NCBI GenBank assembly: GCA_036504735.1
Contig: DASXUQ010000017.1
Coordinates: forward strand, 283,349-347,348
Origin: a bacterium
GTDB taxonomy: Bacteria > Electryoneota > RPQS01
Length of the DNA stretch: 64,000 bases
Direction of reading: 5' to 3'
Numbering within the stretch: position 1 is the first letter of the stretch; each line of letters opens with the position of its first letter. Of the stretch, positions 8,692-18,013 are shown piece after piece. The notes beneath the pieces were generated by a model. It had not been told where the DNA came from, ran no database searches, and saw nothing but the letters and a program-made list of their open reading frames with translations. The position numbers and the translations under genes were made by a program.

Positions 8692-8822
8692 CCGTGTAGG
8701 GGAGGGTTAAGGTCGTCCGCAACCCTCCCATCTTAGTGATTGCAGGATGTGGCACGGGCGGGTTGCGCGTGGTGCATCCTCTGATGAGTTGCTTCCTTCT
8801 GCTTAACCCGCCCCTACACGGG
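8692..8822. repeat. 131-bp MITE-like element (copy B)
   Basis: Same length and structure as 3443-3573, with terminal inverted repeats CCGTGTAGGGGAGGGTTAAG and CTTAACCCGCCCCTACACGG. Its internal sequence differs from copy A at only a few bases. Confidence 0.8.
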
Positions 8823-8846
8823 ATGTACACGCCGGGATCACAGTCG

Positions 8847-8900
8847 GCAGACCCCCATCCCTCCGGCCCCCTTTCTCCATAAAATGGAGAAAGGAGAAAG
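8847..8900. repeat. GCAGACC repeat, shortened copy with palindrome
   Basis: It starts GCAGACCCCCATCCCTCCGG, lacks the central CCTTCGTCG segment of the other copies, and ends in the palindrome CTTTCTCCAT/ATGGAGAAAG. Confidence 0.65.
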
Positions 8901-8953
8901 ACCAAGACGCATGCCGCGGCGACGGGGTGGGTGACCTTCTGGTCAAGGGTTTG

Positions 8954-9232
8954 TCAGAGGGGGGTAAGTTCGGCGATGGTGGCGCCCCAACTGCTGGCAT
9001 CTCCCGCGAGGTAGAAGGTTTTTACCTCGGGCAGCTTTCTCAAAATAGAATGGACGGTCTCGCGGAGAGCGCCGGTGCCTTTGCCGTGGATAATGCGGAC
9101 GAGATAGATCCCGCGAGTGCGGCACTCGGTGAGGTACTCGGGCACGAGAGATCCAACATCACGCGGCGAAAAGGTGTGCAGATCGAGGGTACCGTCTATC
9201 GGCAATTCAACAGGGTCTGGTTCATCGGTCAT
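8954..9232 (-). CDS. Smr-domain protein
   Basis: A 92-residue stand-alone Smr (small MutS-related) domain. The characteristic LDLHTFSPRDV and the HGKGTGALRETV signature are both present. Family members are nucleic-acid-binding and often nicking endonucleases. The LDLH motif associated with activity is kept. I chose the ATG at 9232; the frame is open to a TTG at 9310, but the extra Cys-rich residues do not resemble the family. An AGGAG lies 13 bases upstream, which is rather far, so the start is uncertain. Cytoplasmic; no operon partner. Confidence 0.82.
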   Translation of the reverse strand: MTDEPDPVELPIDGTLDLHTFSPRDVGSLVPEYLTECRTRGIYLVRIIHGKGTGALRETVHSILRKLPEVKTFYLAGDASSWGATIAELTPL

Positions 9233-9415
9233 CGGGCAGACAACGCTCCTCGCTGGGGAAATTTCGCAATAGGATTTTTCTAATTTACACCGTAAACAGG
9301 CGGAATGCAAGATTGAGCCGATACCGGTGTCTTATGCCGTCAGGGAGGCGGATCGGTGGATGTTAGCTGGAGTGCACCTGAGCGAATCATCGGTATGAAT
9401 GGACGCTCTTAACAT

Positions 9416-9450
9416 GCAAAGCGGACTCCTGTCACAGGAGCCCGCTTTGC
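9416..9450 (-). terminator. Hairpin after the LTA-synthase-like gene
   Basis: GCAAAGCGG and CCGCTTTGC (9 bp) enclose a second stem, CTCCTG/CAGGAG. It begins 21 bases past the stop at 9472 and is a strong structure without a clear T-run. Confidence 0.6.
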
Positions 9451-9471
9451 CGAAAATCGATCACGGCAGAA

Positions 9472-11478
9472 CTATTTGGGTGGACTGATGCGATTGCTGT
9501 GGATCAGGCTGTTGGCGGTTTGGTAGAAGGCGTGGAGTTCACGGCGCAAGCTGTCCGCCATGAGGGGCTCGGTTTGGAGCAGGTTGGCTTCGCCGTCACG
9601 GGGATCCTGGGGATCGTAGAGGGTGATGTCTTTGCGCAGGTCATTGACCAGTGTGCGGTCGGGACGGCGCCAATGCAGGAGGCTGCCCTGCACAGAGACG
9701 TTGTAGCGGCTGGCGGTATCGGCATCCACAGCGCTCCGGCCGAAGGCCGCATGCGGAGCATCCACTCCGGCAAGATCAAGAATGGTGGGCAATACATCCA
9801 ACTGACTGGTGAGGCGCGTGTCCACCGCGGGTGCGATGCGGCCGGGGGCATAGTAGATGTTGGCGATGCGGTAGAGTTCCTGCTCGGAAAGCGCGTGGCT
9901 GGTGTGGTCACCGATAATCACATACAGCGTGCGCTTGAAGCGATCCTTTTGGGATTCGCGGGCGAAGAAATCGCGGAAGGACGCATCGAGGTAGGCGAAG
10001 GAATTGAGAATCTCCGCATTGGGTACCGTGGGAGCGAAGGACGGTTTGAAGCCGTCGGGAAGTTTCCACGGTGCATGGGTGCAGAGGGTGAACATGCCGT
10101 AGTGATAGGGCTCGGGGGTGGTGTCCAGCTCTTCGGAGATGCGCTCGAGGGCCAGATGATCCCACACGCCCCACGAGCCGTTTTGCGCGCTGGAGGGAAA
10201 GTCGGCGGAACTCTCGAAGTGTTCATAGCCGGCCATATGCGCGATGGCTTCAATGCCCATCGACCCCGGAGAGGCTCCATGGAGGAAGCTTACGTGGTAG
10301 TTCTGGTCATGCAGAATCTCGCCGAGGCCGCGCAGTTTAGGCAGGGCGAAGGTGATACCGAGGGCATCATCGCCCAGATCGGGAACGGACGTCAGACAGG
10401 CACAGACACCGCGAAAGCTGCGGGTGGCGACGGAATTGCAGTTGGTAAAGATCAGGCTCTGGTGGGCCAGCGAATCGAGAAACGGCATCACCGGCAGAGG
10501 CCCGCCGAACGATGGCAGGTAGGTGGCGTTGAGGGACTCGACGATGATCAGCACGACATTTAGCTGAGCGTCCTTGCCTGCAATCGACGCCGTGGGATAG
10601 GTGCGGCGAAGCAGCGGGTAGCGCGGCGACTCGAAGTGATCGCGGGGGCCGGCGATGATCTTCTGAGTGAGGGCGACGGCCTTGTCATCGGGTACAGCCA
10701 GAGGACGGTCCCGGTGATCGGCAATCATGGTGGCCGTGAAGCTGTACCAGCCATTCAGCGCCAGATTGGCGGCGGTATAGTATTGTGAGATGATGGCATC
10801 GGTAACCTTCAGCGGTTCCTTTTGCAGGCCACCGCGCACACCGATCAACGTCACGGCAGCAACAAGGACCAGGCGCAGCGGATAGCCCCACCAGCGGGTT
10901 GGCGCGTCAGAAGCGTGCCGGAACTGCTTACGGATGGCCCATACAAAGCCCCAGCACAGCAGGCAGAGCCCAATGAGCTGCAACGGGTATTCAGTGAAGG
11001 CGGTATTCACCATCGGCCACACGGCATGAGTGGTATCGGCGGGCTCGCTGGTGAGGTGATGGCCATTCTCTTCGAAGAAGAGCAGGTCTCCCCACATGAA
11101 ACCGACCGATACAATCACAAAGGCACAGGTGAGCCAGAGTGAGACGCGGTTTACCCAGCGCCGCCACACGCGCGGCCAAGGGAGCCAGAGAAGGAGCATC
11201 GGCGCGGCGATGGTGCCGAGCGCCGTCGCCAGATCGAAGCGGAGCCCGACCAGATAGACCATCCACAGGTCTTTTCCGGGCACCGCGGCGAAGTACGAAG
11301 GATAGACGAAGCGATAGAGCGCACGCCAGAAGAGGAGAAAAACCATCATCACGAGGAGCGTCCGCACCCATACCTGGAGAGAGGATGCGGTCAATTCTCC
11401 GGTGAGGGCGGCGATCCAGTTCTGGGTGGCGGCGGTTCTACGGCGATTGAATGCGGTTTTGTCGGCGTGTTCAGGCAA
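9472..11478 (-). CDS. LTA-synthase-family (alkaline phosphatase superfamily) membrane enzyme
   Basis: About 668 residues. The N-terminal third has around five membrane helices (e.g. TLLVMMVFLLFWRALYRFVY; LVLVAAVTLIGVRG), and the remainder is an extracytoplasmic sulfatase-fold domain. Metal and nucleophile motifs are visible: NVVLIIVESLNATYLPSFGG, the likely nucleophilic Thr in SVATRSFRG near residue 352, and IGDHTSH near 521. Family members move phosphoglycerol, phosphoethanolamine or similar groups onto envelope polymers. A Gram-negative-type envelope here points to glycan or lipid modification rather than true lipoteichoic acid. The frame opens with TTG at 11478 without a good ribosome site, so the true start may be a little downstream. 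Monocistronic. Confidence 0.85.
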   Translation of the reverse strand: MPEHADKTAFNRRRTAATQNWIAALTGELTASSLQVWVRTLLVMMVFLLFWRALYRFVYPSYFAAVPGKDLWMVYLVGLRFDLATALGTIAAPMLLLWLPWPRVWRRWVNRVSLWLTCAFVIVSVGFMWGDLLFFEENGHHLTSEPADTTHAVWPMVNTAFTEYPLQLIGLCLLCWGFVWAIRKQFRHASDAPTRWWGYPLRLVLVAAVTLIGVRGGLQKEPLKVTDAIISQYYTAANLALNGWYSFTATMIADHRDRPLAVPDDKAVALTQKIIAGPRDHFESPRYPLLRRTYPTASIAGKDAQLNVVLIIVESLNATYLPSFGGPLPVMPFLDSLAHQSLIFTNCNSVATRSFRGVCACLTSVPDLGDDALGITFALPKLRGLGEILHDQNYHVSFLHGASPGSMGIEAIAHMAGYEHFESSADFPSSAQNGSWGVWDHLALERISEELDTTPEPYHYGMFTLCTHAPWKLPDGFKPSFAPTVPNAEILNSFAYLDASFRDFFARESQKDRFKRTLYVIIGDHTSHALSEQELYRIANIYYAPGRIAPAVDTRLTSQLDVLPTILDLAGVDAPHAAFGRSAVDADTASRYNVSVQGSLLHWRRPDRTLVNDLRKDITLYDPQDPRDGEANLLQTEPLMADSLRRELHAFYQTANSLIHSNRISPPK

Positions 11479-11673
11479 CGGAGCGAAAATCCATCAGAAA
11501 ATTCTGGAGGGAAAGCGATTCAAGGGCTCGAAGCGGTGGCGCTTCGAGCAAGAAAACAGGAGGCAAGAGGCTAATTTACTAATAAGATGAAAACTACGGC
11601 CAGAAGCAATGAGTAGGTAAAGCTAAGGCGCAGACGGCACTTTCTGTTTAACATTAATATGTACATCTATTTA

Positions 11674-11708
11674 GAAGCCCCGAGCGGGATTTGACCGTTC
11701 GGGGCTTC
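11674..11708 (-). terminator. Terminator of the efflux operon
   Basis: GAAGCCCCGA and TCGGGGCTTC form a 10-bp stem 42 bases after the RND gene stop. On the minus strand it is followed by TAAATAGATG, a weak U-tract. Confidence 0.6.
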
Positions 11709-11750
11709 GATAGGGAGAGGGCAGATGGCCCAGGTGGAATGCAGCGGAAG

Positions 11751-14700
11751 TTACGCCGCCACGTGTTGCTGGACTTCCCGGCCGTTTGATTCGATAGCTA
11801 CCGCTTCGGCTGAGGTGCCGTGGCGGTGCTTGCGGCTGAAGCGGTCGAGGAAGGTGTACATCACCGGGACCAGAATCAGCGTCAGGAACAGGGATGAAAG
11901 CAGACCGCCGACGATGACCGCACCCATACCGGCGCGCATTTCCGAACCTTCACCGAGCGCCAGTGCGAGCGGCATCATGCCGACGACCATGGTGGCGGTA
12001 GTCATGAGAATCGGACGCAGACGCAACGGCCCGGCGGTCAGCAGGGCTTCGCGGCGGTCCATACCACGGGACCGCAGCAGATTTGTGAAGTCCACCAGCA
12101 GAATACCGTTTTTGGTGACCAGTCCGACGAGGATCAGAATGCCGATCATCGAGAACATGGACAGCGAGTTGCCGGTGATGGCGAGACTAAGAAACGCACC
12201 GACAATGGCCACAGGCACGGAGAACATGACCACGAAGGGGTGGATGTAGCTCTCGTAGAGCGAGACCAGAATCATGTAGACGAAGAGAATCGACAGGAAG
12301 ATGGCCTTGACCATGTCCGACATCATGTCGCGCATGTTCTGGACGTCGCCCGCCGCGCTGAAGGTGACACCCGTGGGAGGCGTGTATTTCTTCATTTCCT
12401 TGTCCAGCGCACCCTGCACTTCACCGAGGGAGCGGCCTTCGATGTTGGCCGTGACGGTGATGACACGCTCGCGGTCTTTGTGGCTGATGGTGGAGGGGCC
12501 GCTGGTGCGTTCGACTCGCGCTACATCGGCCAGTTTCACCATCTGGCCGACATGGTTCCTGATTTCGATTTGCGTGACCAGAGAGGGATCGGTGCGATAG
12601 CGCGGCGTGAGGATGGAGCGGACGTCCACGTCCACGTCGCCGGCGCTGAAGCGCGTCACGACATTGCCGTTGACCGCATTGCGCAGCGCCATGGCAATTT
12701 CGCCGGGAGTCAGGTTACTGTTGGCGGCCTTTTCGCGGTCAATGATGACCTGCAGTTCGGGCGAACCCAGCTCATAGCTGGTCTGCACATCGCGGGCGCC
12801 GGGGGTACTGCGCAAAATGTCCACCGCATGGTTGGCGGCGACGTTGACCGAGTCCAGATTCTGCCCACGGACTTCATACTGGATCGGCGCTTCATTGGCC
12901 GAGCCGAACATGCCGATGTCGCTGATGACCAGATCCAGACCGGGAATCGTGCGGGCAAAGCGGGCGATGTCGTTCTCCGTCTTGCGAAGCGGCTGCACCC
13001 GGTCCTTGCGGGGGCGGAGCTTGACCTGCACGCTGGCCAGACGCGGGTTGTCTTCGATACCCATGCCGGTCTCCTGCTGGCCGACGGTGGTGAAGACGCG
13101 CTCCACATCCTTCAGTCCCAGACAGTAGCCTTCGATCTTCTCGACGGCATTGTTGGTCTCGTCAAGGGTTGTCCCGAGGGGCATTTTGGCGGAGACCTGA
13201 AACTGGCCGCTATCAGTCTGGGGGATGAAATCGGTGCCGATGAAGCCGAGCGGAATCAGGGCAATGGAACCGATCATCAACAAGCTGGCTACGAGGACTA
13301 CGCGCCAGCGATGACTAAGAGCCCAGTTCAGAAGGTGGCGGTACTGCTCTTCGAGGGAGTGGAACCAGCGTTCGAAACGGCGGGCAAAACCGCGCATCCA
13401 CTTTTCGCCTTCAAGGTGATCCTTGTCATTCAGGCGGCTGGCGAGCAGCGGCGTGACCGTGAAAGACACGAGCAGCGACATCAGCACGGCGGTGACGAAG
13501 GCGATGGAAAACTCGCGGAAGATGTTTCCCACGATGCCAGTGAGCAGCGCCACGGGAAGGAAGATCACGACGTCCACCAGGGAGATGGAGATCGCGGCGA
13601 GGCCGATTTCATTTCGTCCCTGAATGGCGGCGGTAGTGGGATCGGCTCCCTTTTTCAGCCAGCGATGAATATTTTCAAGGACGACGACCGAGTCGTCGAC
13701 GAGTACACCGACCACGAGGCCCAGCGCCATCATCGTCATGAGGTTCACCGAGAAGCCGAAGAGGGCCATGGTGATGAAAGTAGAGATCAGCGAGATCGGA
13801 ATGGCGATGAGCACGATCAGCGAGTTGCGCAGGGAGTGGAGGAACACCAGCAGCACGAGCGCCACCGTGATGAGCGCCTCGAGCACGTTGCGCTGCACCT
13901 CGGAAATCGAATCCTTGGTGAAGGTGGTGATGTCCTGCGCCACATCGATTTTGATGAGGCCCTGATACTGCTTTTCGAGACCGGCAAGTTCGGCACGGAC
14001 CAGCGCGGCCGTTTTGACGCTGTTGGCCTGCGACTGTTTGACGATCTGGATACCGAGGGCTCGCTCCGTGTTCAAGCGGTCCATGGAGCGGTCGGCCTTG
14101 ATGGTATCTGTGACCGTGGCGATGTCGCGGAGGAAGATGGCCGAGCCGTTGGGAAGCGGAATACGGGTGCGCTCGATTTCGCCCAGCGTGGCGTACTTGC
14201 CCGCCATTCGCACGGTGAAGTCCTGGGAACGCCCGTAAATCTTGCCGGCGGGCAGGTCGAGGTTATCGCTGGCCAGCACGCGGTTAATGTCGTCCAGAGA
14301 AAGGCCGTGTGTCTTGAGCTTGTCCGGATCGATGGCGATCTGGATTTCACGTTCCTCGGCACCGGAGATGTTGATCTGCCCGACGCCGTCAATCTGTTCG
14401 AGGCGCGGGCGGATTTTCTGATCCACGAGAGTAAACAGCTCGGGGCCGGGCAACTGGCTGCTGACGGCGACACGCAGAATCGGGAGCGCGGCAAGGTCGG
14501 CTTTAAAGAGCAGCGGCTCTTTGATGTCTTCGGGGAGCTGCGAACGGGCCGCGTTGACGATCCGCTGAGTCTCCTGCAGTACGACATCGGGATCCGCCGA
14601 CATGTCGAACTCGAGGATGATAACGGAGACATTTTCGCGGTTATAGGTGCGGATATGCTTGAGCTTGTTCAGGGAGATCAGACCGTCTTCGAGGGGCTTG

Positions 14701-14891
14701 GAGACCATGGTCTCGACTTCCCGGGGACCGGCGCCCGGCCAAGTGGTGATGACGCCTGCCATCGGCCAGTCCATGGCCGGCAGGAGATTCACCGCCAGCC
14801 GCTGGTAGAGGATGATGCCCATCACGACGACGGCGAGGAAGAACATCGCCAGCGCCGCCGGGCGTTTGATGGAGAGTTCGGTCAATGTCAT
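11751..14891 (-). CDS. RND-family efflux permease (AcrB/HAE-1 type)
   Basis: 1046 residues, close to AcrB length, with the two-fold RND layout: one helix, a large periplasmic loop, six helices, repeated. The proton-relay aspartates are present in GLVVGVLVDDSVVVLEN (near residue 400, fourth helix). The start IKRPAALAMFFLAVVVMGII and the GITHT-free periplasmic porter domains favour a multidrug/hydrophobe exporter over a heavy-metal pump, but the substrate is not readable. The start codon overlaps the adaptor stop (ATGA at 14888-14891), so translation is coupled. It is the last gene of a regulator-outer membrane-adaptor-pump operon. Confidence 0.93.
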   Translation of the reverse strand: MTLTELSIKRPAALAMFFLAVVVMGIILYQRLAVNLLPAMDWPMAGVITTWPGAGPREVETMVSKPLEDGLISLNKLKHIRTYNRENVSVIILEFDMSADPDVVLQETQRIVNAARSQLPEDIKEPLLFKADLAALPILRVAVSSQLPGPELFTLVDQKIRPRLEQIDGVGQINISGAEEREIQIAIDPDKLKTHGLSLDDINRVLASDNLDLPAGKIYGRSQDFTVRMAGKYATLGEIERTRIPLPNGSAIFLRDIATVTDTIKADRSMDRLNTERALGIQIVKQSQANSVKTAALVRAELAGLEKQYQGLIKIDVAQDITTFTKDSISEVQRNVLEALITVALVLLVFLHSLRNSLIVLIAIPISLISTFITMALFGFSVNLMTMMALGLVVGVLVDDSVVVLENIHRWLKKGADPTTAAIQGRNEIGLAAISISLVDVVIFLPVALLTGIVGNIFREFSIAFVTAVLMSLLVSFTVTPLLASRLNDKDHLEGEKWMRGFARRFERWFHSLEEQYRHLLNWALSHRWRVVLVASLLMIGSIALIPLGFIGTDFIPQTDSGQFQVSAKMPLGTTLDETNNAVEKIEGYCLGLKDVERVFTTVGQQETGMGIEDNPRLASVQVKLRPRKDRVQPLRKTENDIARFARTIPGLDLVISDIGMFGSANEAPIQYEVRGQNLDSVNVAANHAVDILRSTPGARDVQTSYELGSPELQVIIDREKAANSNLTPGEIAMALRNAVNGNVVTRFSAGDVDVDVRSILTPRYRTDPSLVTQIEIRNHVGQMVKLADVARVERTSGPSTISHKDRERVITVTANIEGRSLGEVQGALDKEMKKYTPPTGVTFSAAGDVQNMRDMMSDMVKAIFLSILFVYMILVSLYESYIHPFVVMFSVPVAIVGAFLSLAITGNSLSMFSMIGILILVGLVTKNGILLVDFTNLLRSRGMDRREALLTAGPLRLRPILMTTATMVVGMMPLALALGEGSEMRAGMGAVIVGGLLSSLFLTLILVPVMYTFLDRFSRKHRHGTSAEAVAIESNGREVQQHVAA

Positions 14892-15952
14892 TGCAGGCTA
14901 CTCCGGCTGTCGAGGGTCGGGGCGATCAGGGTGCCCTGCGAGAGGGTCTGATTTCCGGTGGTGACGATGGTGTCACCGCGGGTGATGCCGTCGACGGCGA
15001 CGCGGTCACCCTGCGTACCGATGACGCGCACCGAGACCTTTTCGGCAGCGCCCTGACGGGCGCGGAAAATGATGGTGCGTCCCGCGTCGGGAAGCAGTGC
15101 GGCGCGGGGGAGGAGCAGACCGTCTTCGCTTTGGCGGGAGGCGATGATCGCGCGGGCGAACATGCCGCTGCGCAGCGCCTTATCGCCGGGCAGACGGATT
15201 TCCACGGGGAAGGTGCGGGATCCGGTGTTGGCGCGGCTGCCGATGGCCGCCACCTTGCCCTGAATGGTGTCGCCGACGGCGTCCACAATGATAGTGGCGG
15301 GAGCGCCGATGGATACGGATTCAAGATCACCTTCGGAGACCTGCACGGTCAATTTGAGGGCGCTGACATCCACAAGCTGGGCGATAGCCATGCCGCGCTC
15401 TACCATCTGTCCGACCTCGGTCATTTTGGCGGCGACGGTGCCGTTAAAGGGCGCGCGGATGGTGGCGTTATTATAGGTCTTGAGAGCCATGCGGTACTGC
15501 ACTTCGGCGCTTTTGGCGCCGAGGCGGGCGTTTTCAATATCAGCGTCGGAGATACTTTTCTCCGTATACAGTTTTTCGGCGCGGTCGAGATCGAGTTTCG
15601 CCTTGTCATAGGCGATTTTGGCGCGGTCGGAGTCGAGCTTGTACAGTTCGTCGTCGAGGCGCACCAGCGGCTGGCCTTCGCGGACGACATCGCCGACATC
15701 GACTTTGACTTCGAGTACGCGGCCACCGGTTTCTGCGGCGACGGTAGCTTCCTTGTTGCCGGTGAGCACGCCGGTCTCTTCGATGCGGCGGACGAACGGT
15801 TCGGGTTGGGCGACCATGGCACTCACGGAGACCACATTGGAATGAGCATCGGTGAGATTGGCGTTCTTGGCTTGCCGTTGGATGCGGCCCACGACCATGA
15901 TGACGATGATCAGCAGAATGCCGCCGTAGAGAAAGAGTCTGGGTTTATTCAT
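14888..15952 (-). CDS. RND periplasmic adaptor (HlyD/AcrA family)
   Basis: 354 residues. A single N-terminal membrane anchor (LFLYGGILLIIVIMVVGRI) is followed by the lipoyl/barrel-sandwich half-motif GRVLEVKVDVGDVVREGQPL near residue 80, a coiled-coil hairpin around 105-165 (YKLDSDRAKIAYDKAKLDLD), the second half-motif IRAPFNGTVAAKMTEVGQMV and beta-barrel and membrane-proximal domains. It bridges the inner-membrane pump and the outer-membrane channel encoded on either side. It starts 12 bases after the TolC-like gene, with an AGGAA upstream. Confidence 0.93.
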   Translation of the reverse strand: MNKPRLFLYGGILLIIVIMVVGRIQRQAKNANLTDAHSNVVSVSAMVAQPEPFVRRIEETGVLTGNKEATVAAETGGRVLEVKVDVGDVVREGQPLVRLDDELYKLDSDRAKIAYDKAKLDLDRAEKLYTEKSISDADIENARLGAKSAEVQYRMALKTYNNATIRAPFNGTVAAKMTEVGQMVERGMAIAQLVDVSALKLTVQVSEGDLESVSIGAPATIIVDAVGDTIQGKVAAIGSRANTGSRTFPVEIRLPGDKALRSGMFARAIIASRQSEDGLLLPRAALLPDAGRTIIFRARQGAAEKVSVRVIGTQGDRVAVDGITRGDTIVTTGNQTLSQGTLIAPTLDSRSSLQ

Positions 15953-15964
15953 GAGGAGGATTCC

Positions 15965-17272
15965 TTATTTCGCGTACGGGGGAAGTCCAGCCGCCACGCG
16001 GGCCTGCGCCGCGGCTACGAGCCGGTCGTATTTGGCCTGCGCCAGCGATACCCGGGCGACGAGTTCGTCGAGTTGCGCAGCATTCATTTCAAGGGTGGTA
16101 ATCTGGCCCTGGGCCAGTTTGGTCTGGGCGATGCGGCGGGCCTGCTCGGCCTGCTGCACGGCCAATTCGGCGGCGCTTTCACTGGCATTGGCCGCCTGAT
16201 AGGAGGTCACGGCATTTTGAAATTGCAGCAGCGCGCCGCGTTCCGCTTTGGAGAGAGTAAGTTCGGCTCCTTCCCAATCGGCATGAGCCTGCTGAGCCAG
16301 TCCGAGCGATTTGCCGCTGGGAATGGGAATGGTGAGGGCGAGACCGCCGTACAGCGAAACGGGAGTATTGGTGGAGTTCATCTTCCAGTTGCTGCCGGCG
16401 AACTGGCGGGCATACTGAATTTGGCCGCCGAGGATCGGCATCCAGGAATTGCGGTTAATGATGTACAGGTTGCGGTACATGGTTGCGAGGTCGCGCAGGG
16501 CTTCGATATCGTCGCGCTGCAAGACCTTGGCGGAATCTTCGGCGGCGATGGGAATGGTGTAGCCGGTGAGATCTCCCTCGACCGTGAGGGTTGTGTCCAT
16601 GGGCACACCGAGAAGTTCCTTGAGAGAAAGTTCAGACAGATGAAGGGCGTTTTCGGCCTGACGCAGGGCGGGGATCTGGTTACCGGCCTGAACTTCGGCC
16701 CGCAGGACATCGTAATCGCTCATGAGGCCGACGGCGCGCATCTGTTGAATGCGTTTGAGGGCACTGTCGCTGACGGCAAGGCTGGTCTGACGGGCGTTGA
16801 CGACCTCGCGCATGAGGAGCACGGTCCAGAAGCGCTGCATGACATCGAGTGAGACCGAGCGGTCGGTGCTGCTGATGAGATGGGCGTTGGAACGGCGCGC
16901 GGCGTAGGCGGCTTTCAGCCCGGACGAGACGCGCCCGAAGGTGTAGAGTGGCTGATTGAGCGTGGCCGAGGCGAGGGCATTGTCTTTCTGGTTCAGTTGG
17001 AGCAGGACGGTTTGTCCGCCGAACTTGACGGGAACCGTGGGGATTCTCCAATACTGCTGGGCGGCAACCTGAGCGGAAACGTCGGGCAGAGCGTTGGCCC
17101 ACGCTTCTTTGATGCGGCCACCGATGCGTTCGCGGTCAATTTGCGGATCCTGCATCTGCAGGGACCGCTGGTGGCCAAGTTCGATGGCCTGTTCGAGAGT
17201 CAGGGCCGATGCGCCGCCTGCGAAGAGCAGAGTGAGAAGCAGGGCGGCGACGGCAAAGCGAAGGTCCTTCAT
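15965..17272 (-). CDS. TolC-family outer-membrane efflux channel
   Basis: 435 residues with a signal peptide (LRFAVAALLLTLLFAGGASA) and two repeats of long helical hairpins typical of outer-membrane efflux proteins, e.g. LTLEQAIELGHQRSLQMQDP at the start and the ALLQFQNAVTSYQAANASES...LAQGQITTLEMNAAQLDEL helices near the end. It should form the trimeric exit duct for the adjacent adaptor and pump. Its ATG overlaps the TetR stop by four bases. Confidence 0.92.
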   Translation of the reverse strand: MKDLRFAVAALLLTLLFAGGASALTLEQAIELGHQRSLQMQDPQIDRERIGGRIKEAWANALPDVSAQVAAQQYWRIPTVPVKFGGQTVLLQLNQKDNALASATLNQPLYTFGRVSSGLKAAYAARRSNAHLISSTDRSVSLDVMQRFWTVLLMREVVNARQTSLAVSDSALKRIQQMRAVGLMSDYDVLRAEVQAGNQIPALRQAENALHLSELSLKELLGVPMDTTLTVEGDLTGYTIPIAAEDSAKVLQRDDIEALRDLATMYRNLYIINRNSWMPILGGQIQYARQFAGSNWKMNSTNTPVSLYGGLALTIPIPSGKSLGLAQQAHADWEGAELTLSKAERGALLQFQNAVTSYQAANASESAAELAVQQAEQARRIAQTKLAQGQITTLEMNAAQLDELVARVSLAQAKYDRLVAAAQARVAAGLPPYAK

Positions 17273-17895
17273 CCTTTGTCCTCGACGGAGGCTGTTTCGT
17301 CCTGGGTGACGATCAGAGCGTCGTAAAAAAGTTTAGTAGCAGTTTCGAGAACGGCGATCATATCAATTTCGGGATCAATCTGTTTACGGATATGCAGCCC
17401 GTTGTAGAGCGCGGAAATGGCCTGGCCGAGCCGCATGGCGTCTACGGGCCGGAACTGACCTTTGTTTACCGCATCCTCAAAGAGCCGGGTGGTGGTGGCG
17501 TCCCAGCGGCGGTGATATTCCTTGAGACGTTCATTGATTTCGGGGTAGCGCGGCGCGAGGGCGTATAATTGACTGTAAAGCATCTCGCGGTCGGGATACT
17601 GCAGATCGAGCTGATAGAGATCGCGATGCGACTTATAGAGGGCTTCGAGCCCGTATTTGTCGATGGAGGCGAGGCGCACGATTTCGCGCTGACTCTCTTC
17701 GACGCAGCGGTCGGTCAGTTCAAAGAGAATTTCCAGTTTGCTGCGGAAGTACCAGTAGATTGAACCCTTGGAAAGTCCGGCAAGTTTGGCGATGTCATCG
17801 ACGGAGCTGTTTTCGTAGCCCTGTGCGATAAACATCTTGGAGGCCGCATCGAGGATCTGTTCGCGGCGGGTGTCGCGGTCTAAATGTTCTGTCAT
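17269..17895 (-). CDS. TetR/AcrR-family regulator of the efflux operon
   Basis: 208 residues. The N-terminal helix-turn-helix is typical: RREQILDAASKMFIAQGYEN then SVDDIAKLAGLSKGSIYWYF; the C-terminal half is a variable ligand-binding helical domain. I chose the ATG at 17895 because GGAG lies five bases upstream, whereas the frame above it adds unlike residues. As first gene of the efflux operon with two ACTGAC-type repeats just upstream, it is expected to repress its own operon until a toxic ligand binds. Confidence 0.93.
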   Translation of the reverse strand: MTEHLDRDTRREQILDAASKMFIAQGYENSSVDDIAKLAGLSKGSIYWYFRSKLEILFELTDRCVEESQREIVRLASIDKYGLEALYKSHRDLYQLDLQYPDREMLYSQLYALAPRYPEINERLKEYHRRWDATTTRLFEDAVNKGQFRPVDAMRLGQAISALYNGLHIRKQIDPEIDMIAVLETATKLFYDALIVTQDETASVEDKG

Positions 17896-17906
17896 TTTAG
17901 CTCCAA

Positions 17907-17920
17907 ACTGACTGGTCAGT
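17907..17920. promoter_or_regulatory. Likely TetR-family operator 1
   Basis: ACTGACTGGTCAGT is a palindrome with 6-bp arms (ACTGAC/GTCAGT) just upstream of the TetR gene's ribosome site. TetR-family operators often have this TGAC-GTCA type of core. Confidence 0.55.
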
Positions 17921-17998
17921 ACGTAAGCCCACACTTTTCAGCGCCTTACCAAGTTCTATGAGCCCACTTGATGACAGCGCAAACTGACTACGAAATTG

Positions 17999-18013
17999 AC
18001 TGACCGGTTGGTT
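17999..18013. promoter_or_regulatory. Likely TetR-family operator 2 (imperfect)
   Basis: ACTGACCGGTTGGTT shares the ACTGAC half-site with operator 1 and has a degenerate second arm. It lies 104 bases upstream of the TetR start, next to an AT-rich stretch (TTTAAATATAAAA) that may be the promoter. Confidence 0.4.

Larger units (their letters stand above)
8285..8953. other. Gene-free spacer with repeats
   Basis: 669 bases without a credible gene. It holds a single REP-like block (8589-8616), the second 131-bp element (8692-8822) and a shortened GCAGACC block (8847-8900). The first 200 bases (about 8330-8480) are more AT-rich and may hold the M6 protease promoter. Confidence 0.75.

Noticed and set aside
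12240-14951. A 903-codon plus-strand open frame opposite the RND pump gene
   Set aside because: It mirrors the codons of a clear RND gene, and its product is an unnatural Asp/His/Glu-rich string with no domain. Antisense frames of this kind are expected at this GC content.
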